A program made the translations under genes and the position numbers. The notes beneath the pieces are model-generated. The model saw only the letters and a list, made by a program, of their open reading frames with translations, was not told the DNA's origin and made no database searches. DNA of 7,720 nt from Methanoculleus sp. UBA430 (GTDB taxonomy: Archaea; Halobacteriota; Methanomicrobia; Methanomicrobiales; Methanoculleaceae), in contig NZ_DAXW01000014.1 in the NCBI RefSeq assembly GCF_002506585.1, positions 41,468-49,187 on the forward strand, in the 5' to 3' direction. This document shows positions 1 to 5,247 of the stretch, in pieces (position 1 is the first letter of the stretch; every line of letters starts with the position of its first letter).

Positions 1-1
1 C

Positions 2-15
2 TGCCCCGAGGGGCA
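2..15. terminator. Short GC hairpin downstream of fdhB
   Basis: The sequence TGCCCC-GA-GGGGCA forms a perfect 6-bp inverted repeat with a 2-base centre, seven bases past the fdhB stop codon. It could be part of a 3' end or terminator for the fdhAB transcript. The window ends here, so any following T-run on the minus strand cannot be seen. In G+C-rich DNA such a repeat can arise by chance, and archaeal termination depends more on oligo-T than on hairpins, so confidence is low. Confidence 0.25.
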
Positions 16-22
16 CGCGTCG

Positions 23-1261
23 TTACTTAAACACGTCGTAGATCTGGTCGCTGCCGGTCTCAAAGAGGCGCTGGCGTTCGGCCTGCTCCTCAACGAGCGC
101 AAGCACCGGGAGATCCATATCCACACCCGGCTTGTGGCCGAACATCCTCTCCATATCCGTCTGCAGGGCGTGCATGTAGAGCGAGTTCGCGATCTCCATC
201 GGGCAGTTCTCCTCGCACTGGCCGCAGTTGACACAGGAGTCGGAGATATGCGCGAACCGGATCAGGTGGAACATGAATGGCACGGGAAGCACGCCCGGCG
301 GCACCAGATATTCCTTCTTCGTGCTGCACTCGTTGCAGTAGCAGATCGGGCAGTTCTCGATACAGGCGTAGCACTTGATGCACCGGCTCGAGTCCTCCAT
401 CATCTTCTGGAGGCGCTCCTTCCCTTCGCCGAGTCCCTCGAAGTAGCGGGCCCGCCACTTGTCGCCGAGTTTCAGCATCGCATTCTCGACCTTGCCGCGG
501 ATCTCGATTCCCTTGGGGTTCGCGGGCTCGGTTGCGATCGCTCCGGATTTCACGGCCGCATCGAGGAGGTTTGCACCCTTCTCGGAGCAGACCTCGACGA
601 ACGTGGCCTTCCCGGCCTTATCGCCGATGACGCCCCAGTTGCCGCAGGCGAGGTCCGCCTGGCGCGGGACCTTCATCTTGCAGCGGCGGCAGTTGCTGCG
701 GCGGCCGAAGCCCTCCTCCTCGAGCTCGTCCATCGAGATGCCCTTGTGCTGGCCGTCTTTCGTGACGATGATGAACTGGCCCTTGTCGATCTCTTCCTTG
801 ACGACGTCGTTGGGGTCGACCCCGAACTTCTCGCGGATCATCTTCCGGGCGAGGACCGGGCTGACCGAGCCGCCGCAGTTGACGCCGATCATCAGGAGGT
901 TGTCCAGGTTGACCTGGTTGCGCTTCGCGAGCTCATAGAGGCCCATCGCGTCGCAACCCTTCACCGTCACCCCAAGACGCATCTCCCCGGCGCCGTCGAG
1001 GTATTTCTTGATCAGCTTCGAGAGCAGGAGCGTCCCGCAGTGGAGCGAGCCTGCCGTCTGGGCGATCTCGGCGGGGTCGGTGATGATCGTGGGGACCGCA
1101 TCGTAGAGGTCCACGCCCTTCTTCACCGCCAGCACGGCGTCGACGATCTTGTTTTCCAGAGCATACTTGAGGAGCCCGGTCACCGCGCCGCCGCATTCCG
1201 CCACTTTGGCGATATCGGGGCTCGTCGTCCAGGCGTATACCATATCTCCTTTTCCTGCCAT
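23..1261 (-). CDS. fdhB: F420-reducing formate dehydrogenase, beta subunit (FdhB)
   Basis: Product of 412 residues, the electron-transfer subunit of cytoplasmic formate dehydrogenase. In this family it carries FAD and Fe-S clusters and reduces coenzyme F420 with electrons from FdhA. Residues about 18-100 match the FrhB/FdhB N-terminal region (AECGGAVTGLLKYALENK). The C-terminal region has K101-G-C103-D, N128-C129-GG, and a C191-x2-C194 plus C206 group. Two ferredoxin-type motifs follow: C294-x2-C297-x2-C300-x3-C304-P and C343-x2-C346-x2-C349-x3-C353-P. Extra cysteines C307, C309 and C312 follow the first motif. Its ATG directly follows the fdhA TAA, so the two are translationally coupled; GGGGGTG lies a few bases upstream as a possible ribosome site. 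An in-frame ATG at codon 7 is preceded by AGGAG only 2 bases away, too close to prefer. Paralogous FrhB (hydrogenase) is the main alternative, but the fdhA neighbour settles it. Confidence 0.96.
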   Translation of the reverse strand: MAGKGDMVYAWTTSPDIAKVAECGGAVTGLLKYALENKIVDAVLAVKKGVDLYDAVPTIITDPAEIAQTAGSLHCGTLLLSKLIKKYLDGAGEMRLGVTVKGCDAMGLYELAKRNQVNLDNLLMIGVNCGGSVSPVLARKMIREKFGVDPNDVVKEEIDKGQFIIVTKDGQHKGISMDELEEEGFGRRSNCRRCKMKVPRQADLACGNWGVIGDKAGKATFVEVCSEKGANLLDAAVKSGAIATEPANPKGIEIRGKVENAMLKLGDKWRARYFEGLGEGKERLQKMMEDSSRCIKCYACIENCPICYCNECSTKKEYLVPPGVLPVPFMFHLIRFAHISDSCVNCGQCEENCPMEIANSLYMHALQTDMERMFGHKPGVDMDLPVLALVEEQAERQRLFETGSDQIYDVFK

Positions 1262-3331
1262 TTACTGCACCCCCGTGATCTTCTCGACGGCAACCGCACT
1301 GTGCTTCAACTCCGGCATCTTGGAGAGCGGGTCGAGAGCGGTGTTCGTCAGCTGGTTCACAGATCCAACCCCGCCAAAGTGCATCGTCATCATCAGCACC
1401 CCGGGCGCGACCTCATCGGTCACCCTGGCAAGAGCCTCTGCCTGCCCGCGCCTGCCCCGGAGCCGGATCTTCTCTCCGTTCTGGATCTTCAGCCGTGCTG
1501 CATCTTCGTTGTTGATCTGCACGTAGGCTTCCGGCACCTCCTGGTGGAGGATCTTCGCCCGGCCGGTCTGGGTCCGGGTGTGGTAGTGGAAGATCAGACG
1601 TCCGGTCATCAGAGTGAACGGATACTCGGCGTCGGCGACCTCCGCGGGCGGCCGGTGCTCGAGACCGAAGAAGTGTCCGAGACCGTCGGCCGACGAGAAC
1701 TTCTCGCGGTGCAGGATGGGAGTTCCCGGGTGCTCGAGGGTCGGGCAGGGCCAGTGGACGGACTCGGGCTTCTCCATCCTCTCGTAGGAGATGCCGGCCA
1801 TCGACGGGGTGACCCGCCGCATGTCGTCCCAGATGTCCTCCGGCGAGTTGAAGTCAAAGCCGTTGAGATTGAGCTTGTGGGCGAGATCGACGAAGATCTG
1901 CCAGTCTTCCTTTGCATCGCCCGGGGTCTCGACGGCCTTCCTGATACGGTTGACACGCCGCTCGCCGCTGGTGAACGTCCCGTCCTTCTCGGCGAAGGAT
2001 GCGCCGGGCAGGATGACGTCGGCATACTGTGCCGTCTCGGTCATGAAGATGTCCTGCACGACCAGGAAGTCGAGTTTCTCAAGCGACCGCATCACGTGGT
2101 TCGAGTCGGGGTAGGAGACGACGGGGTTCAACGCGAAGATGTACATCGCTCTTATCGGGTCGCCGCACTGGGTGATCTGTTCGGTCAGGGTCACGCCGTA
2201 CTCGCTTGCAAGCCCGGTGACACCCCAGAGTTCTTCCATGCGCTTCCTGGTGGCGTCGTCCTCGCACTTCTGGTAGCCGGAGAAGACGTTCGGATACGCA
2301 CCCATGTCGCAGGCGCCCTGGACGTTGTTCTGTCCACGGAGGGGGTTGACACCGACTCCCGGCCTGCCGACGTTGCCGGTGAGCATCGCGAGGTTTCCAA
2401 GCGACCGGACGTTGTCCGTGCCGGTCGAGAGTTCCGTGATGCCGAGACAGTAGATGATCACCGCGTTGTTGGCATTGGCGTATATCCGGGCGATCTCCTT
2501 GACCCGCTCGGTCGGAACGCCGGTGATCGACTCGACCTCGGCATACTTCTCGACGGTCTTCTTCAATTCGTCGAACCCGCTCGTCCGCTTCTCGATGAAC
2601 TCCTTGTCATGGAGGTTCTCCTGGATGATCCAGTACATGATCGAGTTGATCAGGGCGATGTTGGTCGAGGGGTTGTAGCGGACCCACTCATCGGCGAGGC
2701 GCGCCGTGGGCGTGTAGCGCGGGTCGCAGACGACGATCTTCTTGCCCGCCTTCTTGGCCTGGACAATCCGGCGGCCGGCGAGCGGGTGCGCCTCGATGGT
2801 GTTCGCGCCGATCATGAAGATGACGTCCGCGTTCAGGACATCCTCAAAGGGGTTCGTCGCGGCACCGGAGCCGAATGAGAGCGAGAGCCCCGCGACGGAC
2901 GGCCCGTGGCAGATGCGCGCGCAGTTGTCGATGTTGTTGGTCTTGAAGGCCACCCGCGCGAGTTTCTGCATGATGTAGCACTCCTCGTTCGGGGTCCGGC
3001 ACGAGACCTGGAAACCGAGCGATTTCGGTCCGTACTTCTCGCTGGTCTCCTTGAACTTCGAGGCGATCAGGTCATAGGCCTCGTCCCAGGTTGCCTCCTC
3101 GAACTTGCCGTTCTTCTTGATGAGGGGCTTTGTCAGCCGGTCGGGGCTCTGCACGAACTCCCAGCAGGTGACTCCCTTGGGGCAGAGTTTTCCTTCGTTA
3201 ATCGGGCTCCTCTTGAGAGGTTCGACCCCTACGAGTTTGCCGTCGTTCACCACAAGGTTGAGTCCACACCCTACACCGCAATAGGGGCAGGTCGTGGGAA
3301 CGTAGCGTAACTTTCCACTGGTTTCTGTCAT
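1262..3331 (-). CDS. fdhA: Formate dehydrogenase, alpha (catalytic) subunit (FdhA)
   Basis: Product of 689 residues, the Mo- or W-bis(pyranopterin guanine dinucleotide) subunit that oxidises formate to CO2. The N-terminal [4Fe-4S] domain has C15-x2-C18-x3-C22-x27-C50, followed by PKG with Lys52, the conserved electron-relay lysine. The metal-ligand position is Cys141 in N-C-A-R-I-C141-H142-G-P, matching Sec140-His141 of E. coli FdhF. The codon is TGC, so this is the cysteine form. The molybdopterin oxidoreductase core spans roughly 65-510 and the dinucleotide-binding domain roughly 572-685 (FTLMTGR, HYHTRTQTGR). No Tat signal or membrane segment is visible, consistent with a cytoplasmic F420- or heterodisulfide-reductase-linked enzyme. 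The start is supported by GGGAG about 7 bases upstream. It is the first gene of the fdhAB operon. No formate transporter gene is seen beside it. Mo versus W use cannot be read from the sequence. Confidence 0.97.
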   Translation of the reverse strand: MTETSGKLRYVPTTCPYCGVGCGLNLVVNDGKLVGVEPLKRSPINEGKLCPKGVTCWEFVQSPDRLTKPLIKKNGKFEEATWDEAYDLIASKFKETSEKYGPKSLGFQVSCRTPNEECYIMQKLARVAFKTNNIDNCARICHGPSVAGLSLSFGSGAATNPFEDVLNADVIFMIGANTIEAHPLAGRRIVQAKKAGKKIVVCDPRYTPTARLADEWVRYNPSTNIALINSIMYWIIQENLHDKEFIEKRTSGFDELKKTVEKYAEVESITGVPTERVKEIARIYANANNAVIIYCLGITELSTGTDNVRSLGNLAMLTGNVGRPGVGVNPLRGQNNVQGACDMGAYPNVFSGYQKCEDDATRKRMEELWGVTGLASEYGVTLTEQITQCGDPIRAMYIFALNPVVSYPDSNHVMRSLEKLDFLVVQDIFMTETAQYADVILPGASFAEKDGTFTSGERRVNRIRKAVETPGDAKEDWQIFVDLAHKLNLNGFDFNSPEDIWDDMRRVTPSMAGISYERMEKPESVHWPCPTLEHPGTPILHREKFSSADGLGHFFGLEHRPPAEVADAEYPFTLMTGRLIFHYHTRTQTGRAKILHQEVPEAYVQINNEDAARLKIQNGEKIRLRGRRGQAEALARVTDEVAPGVLMMTMHFGGVGSVNQLTNTALDPLSKMPELKHSAVAVEKITGVQ

Positions 3332-3338
3332 TCACATT

Positions 3339-3343
3339 CTCCC
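3339..3343 (-). promoter_or_regulatory. Ribosome binding site of fdhA
   Basis: The minus strand reads GGGAG followed by 7 bases and then ATG at 3331. This supports the chosen fdhA start and shows that fdhA is translated from a leadered transcript. Confidence 0.65.
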
Positions 3344-3370
3344 GGTTGTTGCATTCAACGTCGGTTGCCA

Positions 3371-3397
3371 AGCATGCCAGGAATGGATGGACATGCT
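3371..3397 (-). repeat. Inverted repeat in the fdhA 5' leader
   Basis: AGCATG (3371-3376) and CATGCT (3392-3397) are perfect 6-bp inverted arms around a 15-base spacer. They lie between the predicted fdhA transcription start (about 3401-3404) and the fdhA ribosome site. They could form an RNA hairpin or a downstream operator. A role is inference only. Confidence 0.3.
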
Positions 3398-3423
3398 CAC
3401 ATTAGGTTTACTCAACTCGATAG

Positions 3424-3431
3424 TATATAAA
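3424..3431 (-). promoter_or_regulatory. Archaeal TATA box for fdhAB
   Basis: The minus strand reads TTTATATA, an essentially exact match to the archaeal TATA consensus, preceded by the A/T-rich AAGTTTAAA stretch where a BRE would lie. Placing the start site about 25 bases downstream puts it near 3401-3404 and gives a leader of roughly 70 bases before the fdhA ATG, consistent with the ribosome site seen there. Confidence 0.7.
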
Positions 3432-3476
3432 TTTAAACTTATTGCATTAACTATAGCCAATATATTAGGTCGTATA

Positions 3477-3488
3477 ATTGATATCAAT
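3477..3488. promoter_or_regulatory. 12-bp perfect palindrome, candidate operator
   Basis: ATTGATATCAAT is a perfect palindrome about 45 bp upstream of the fdhA TATA box. Its length and position suit a dimeric helix-turn-helix regulator, but AT-rich DNA produces palindromes by chance and no known consensus is recognised. Confidence 0.3.
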
Positions 3489-3532
3489 AAACCCATAATC
3501 CCTGTATACAATGTAGTCTCGACAATGTTCCT

Positions 3533-3547
3533 TATTATGCGATAATA
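3533..3547. promoter_or_regulatory. Dyad TATTAT-GCG-ATAATA, candidate operator
   Basis: Six-base arms flank a GCG centre in the middle of the divergent region, about 100 bp from the fdhA TATA box and about 70 bp from the rightward TATA element. It could serve either promoter. No family of regulator is identified. Confidence 0.3.
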
Positions 3548-3614
3548 CGATGTTAAATTGGTAATATGCCGTATCTGCCCCAAATGAGTTAACTAAATAT
3601 TATTTACTTGGCCA

Positions 3615-3623
3615 AAATATTTA
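3615..3623 (+). promoter_or_regulatory. TATA-like element for the FmdE-family gene
   Basis: AAATATTTA is centred about 30 bases before the ATG at 3651, so transcription would start at or just before the start codon and give a leaderless or nearly leaderless mRNA. A related copy, AAATATTATTTACT at 3595-3608, lies about 20 bases upstream and may be a second TATA element. No Shine-Dalgarno sequence precedes 3651, which agrees with a leaderless start. Confidence 0.5.
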
Positions 3624-3650
3624 CTACTACCTTTGACTAAATACTCTTCC

Positions 3651-4292
3651 ATGCAACCGAGACTGAATCACACATGGGAGGACATCGAGGCCCGGCTCAG
3701 GTCGAAAGGCTCCACCCCGGAGTTAATCGATCACTTCCGGAGATGCATCGAATTTCACACCTTTGCGGCCCCCGGGCTCCTGGTCGGGGTCTATATGGTG
3801 GATTATGCCCTGGAACTCCTGAACCCTCCTAACGACGAGAAGGTTTACGCCGTCTGCGAGACCATGAAGTGCCTGCCCGACCCCCTGCAGGTGATCGCTC
3901 ACTGCACGACCGGCAACCACCGCCTCCGGGTGCTCCCGATCGGGAAGTTCGCCATCACCATGAACGGCCCGGCCGAAGCCCCGTACGTGAACGGGATCCG
4001 GATCTTCGTCGACGGCGAGAAGATCGGACGGTACCCGACGTTCGCCCTGTGGTACACCAAAGACCCCCTCTTCGACCCGAGAACCCGCGGCATCGCGCTG
4101 ATCGACGAGATCATCGACGCAGGACGCGACTTCCTCTCCTGCGAGAACGTACGGGTGAAAGTTCCCCAGAAGTGGCCCTGGCGATCCGCGATCTGCAACA
4201 TCTGCGGCGAGATGGTCCCCGACCATATGCTCGTCAACGGGGCATGCTCCGACTGCCGGTCCCAGTCCTACTACGAGAAGGTAGCGTACTGA
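3651..4292 (+). CDS. FmdE-family protein with C-terminal zinc ribbon
   Basis: Product of 213 residues. The FmdE (formylmethanofuran dehydrogenase subunit E-like) domain spans about residues 25-125, with H36-T-F-A-A40-P-G in the place of the family H-x3-C-P-G motif, then C74 and H84-C85-TTGN, corresponding to the family TGCTxGKGN region. The C-terminus is a zinc ribbon: C182-x2-C185 and C199-x2-C202. No signal peptide or membrane segment is visible. FmdE was named for co-purifying with the Mo formylmethanofuran dehydrogenase, but the biochemical role of stand-alone family members is not settled. The ATG at 3651 is preferred over an upstream TTG at 3633 because of TATA spacing. It lies divergent from fdhAB and heads a rightward set with a second FmdE domain and moeA, which suggests a link to Mo/W enzymes. 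The Cys-to-Ala change at residue 40 is notable. Family assignment is firm and function is inferred. Confidence 0.88.
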   Translation: MQPRLNHTWEDIEARLRSKGSTPELIDHFRRCIEFHTFAAPGLLVGVYMVDYALELLNPPNDEKVYAVCETMKCLPDPLQVIAHCTTGNHRLRVLPIGKFAITMNGPAEAPYVNGIRIFVDGEKIGRYPTFALWYTKDPLFDPRTRGIALIDEIIDAGRDFLSCENVRVKVPQKWPWRSAICNICGEMVPDHMLVNGACSDCRSQSYYEKVAY

Positions 4293-4300
4293 GAGAAAGG

Positions 4301-4309
4301 GCTTAATCC
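4301..4309 (+). promoter_or_regulatory. Weak TATA-like element before the TrmO-FmdE gene
   Basis: GCTTAATCC, following GAGAAAGG, is the only A/T-rich spot in the 39-base gap. It lies about 27 bases before the ATG at 4332, which would suit a leaderless start there. The gap is short, so read-through from the FmdE-family gene is equally possible. Confidence 0.25.
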
Positions 4310-4331
4310 CCGTCGCCGCAGCATGCACCGC

Positions 4332-5150
4332 ATGGAACTCGTCCCTATCGGGCTCGTGCATTCAAGCATCCGTTCCCGCAACGATATGCCGGTCCAGGGC
4401 GTGGATGCCGAGGTGGAGGTCTATCCCGACTACGCCGGGGCGCTCTCCGGCATCGAGGAGAACTCGCACCTGCTCCTGGTCTGCTGGCTCCATGAGGCGG
4501 ACCGGGGAGTCCTGAAGGCGGTGGCCCGGAAAGTCTCCCACGATCTCCCGGAGAAGGGCGTCTTTGCCCTTCGTTCCCCGGCGCGGCCGAACCCCCTCTC
4601 TGTCTCGGTGGTCAGGCTGCGCAGTGTGCGGGAAGGGCGGTTCCTCCTGCTCGCAAACGTCGACCTGATCGACGGGACGCCGGTGCTCGACCTCAAGCCC
4701 TACCAGGCAGGGTGGGACTGCGTCTTCTCGGCGACCGGCCACGACCGGACGGAGAAGATCCGGAAGATGGGCCCCGGCGAGTACCGGGAAGGCCTCATCC
4801 GCGAGGCCGTGAACTATCACGGGGAACTCTGTCCGGGCGTGGCGGTCGCGGTGCGGATGGCGGAGGCGGCGATGCGTATCGTTGAAAGCGACCTGCGGAA
4901 TCCACGAGTCTCGGTCACGCTCGGCACCGATCCCTGTATCGCCGACGCATTCATCGGGATCACCGGCGCGCGCCCTGGAAACCGCCGGCTGCGGTGTTCG
5001 GGAGGAGACTGCTATGTCGTCGCCGGTCCGGAGAGGGAGGTGATCTTCCGTCTCCGGACCGTGCCGGAAGACACCGGGGAGATCCTCGCATGCAGCGAGT
5101 CTTCGCTCTTCGATTGCGAGCTTCGCTCCCCGTCGCCAGCCGAAAGATGA
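4332..5150 (+). CDS. TrmO/TsaA-type tRNA methyltransferase domain fused to FmdE domain
   Basis: Product of 272 residues in two domains. Residues about 1-135 are a TrmO (TsaA/YaeB) domain: MELVPIGLVHS at the N-terminus, C51-W-L-H-E, the SAM-site motif R81-S-P-A-R-P-N-P-L-S, and DLIDGTPVLDLKPY (111-124). Characterised TrmO proteins use SAM to N6-methylate t6A37 in tRNA. Residues about 150-245 are an FmdE domain with H163-G-E-L-C167-P-G, D200-P-C201 and T211-G-A213-RPGN, where the family usually has Cys at 213. No clear zinc ribbon follows, though C254 and C262 lie in the tail. The start at 4332 gives the typical TrmO N-terminus; an ATG at 4323 would add three residues. It may be co-transcribed with the upstream FmdE gene (39-base gap). 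Whether the enzyme modifies tRNA or something else is not shown by the sequence. Confidence 0.87.
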   Translation: MELVPIGLVHSSIRSRNDMPVQGVDAEVEVYPDYAGALSGIEENSHLLLVCWLHEADRGVLKAVARKVSHDLPEKGVFALRSPARPNPLSVSVVRLRSVREGRFLLLANVDLIDGTPVLDLKPYQAGWDCVFSATGHDRTEKIRKMGPGEYREGLIREAVNYHGELCPGVAVAVRMAEAAMRIVESDLRNPRVSVTLGTDPCIADAFIGITGARPGNRRLRCSGGDCYVVAGPEREVIFRLRTVPEDTGEILACSESSLFDCELRSPSPAER

Positions 5151-5158
5151 ATGATAAC

Positions 5159-5210
5159 CTCCGGCCGTTTTACGACCGGTCATCCTGTACAACCGGGACT
5201 GAGGCCGGAG
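5159..5210 (+). repeat. Alternative stem-loops in the gap before moeA
   Basis: Two mutually exclusive folds are visible. Fold A (5161-5179) is CCGGCCGT-TTT-ACGACCGG, eight pairs with one mismatch. Fold B pairs CTCCGGCC (5159-5166) with GGCCGGAG (5203-5210), all eight bases perfect, and can enclose a 5-bp inner stem, CCGGT (5176-5180) with ACCGG (5192-5196). Both folds use 5161-5166. The ribosome site at 5234 lies outside either fold. A regulatory role is inference. Confidence 0.35.
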
Positions 5211-5233
5211 AATACCCGTCCCGGCATCCCATC

Positions 5234-5239
5234 AAGGAG
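5234..5239 (+). promoter_or_regulatory. Ribosome binding site of moeA
   Basis: AAGGAG lies 8 bases before the ATG at 5248 and fixes the moeA start. Unlike its leaderless-looking neighbours, this gene has a clear Shine-Dalgarno sequence. Confidence 0.8.
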
Positions 5240-5247
5240 TCAAGAGT

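Larger units (their letters stand above)
3332..3650. other. AT-rich divergent intergenic region, fdhA / FmdE-family gene
   Basis: About 320 bases without a convincing gene lie between two divergently transcribed units. The stretch from about 3415 to 3650 is strongly AT-rich against G+C-rich flanks. It contains promoter elements for both directions (listed separately), a 12-bp perfect palindrome, a 15-bp dyad and smaller ones such as TGTATACA (3503-3510) and AGTTAACT (3587-3594). The fdhA-proximal part (3332-3405) is closer to genomic composition and probably forms the fdhA 5' leader. Confidence 0.8.

Noticed and set aside
134..2878. A 914-codon open frame on the plus strand, opposite fdhB and fdhA
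   Set aside because: It is antisense to two genes with unmistakable Fe-S, active-site and cofactor motifs. Its product is a low-complexity mix rich in Arg, Asp, Leu, Val and His with no recognisable domain, as expected from the shadow of G+C-rich codon usage.
2909..2911. Possible selenocysteine codon at the FdhA active site
   Set aside because: The codon is TGC (Cys141), and the fdhA frame has no internal TGA.
3332..3583. An 83-codon minus-strand frame upstream of fdhA, with its TGA touching the fdhA ATG
   Set aside because: It needs a TTG start, has no ribosome site, resembles no family, and contains the strong fdhA TATA box inside it. Its hydrophobic look follows from AT-rich DNA.
4362..5192. 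A 276-codon minus-strand frame opposite the TrmO-FmdE gene
   Set aside because: The plus-strand product has clear TrmO and FmdE motifs, and the minus-strand product has none and is rich in Arg and Asp.
5151..5247. A bacterial-type Moco riboswitch upstream of moeA
   Set aside because: The gap is shorter than that motif needs and I do not recognise its conserved core; only generic stem-loops are visible.
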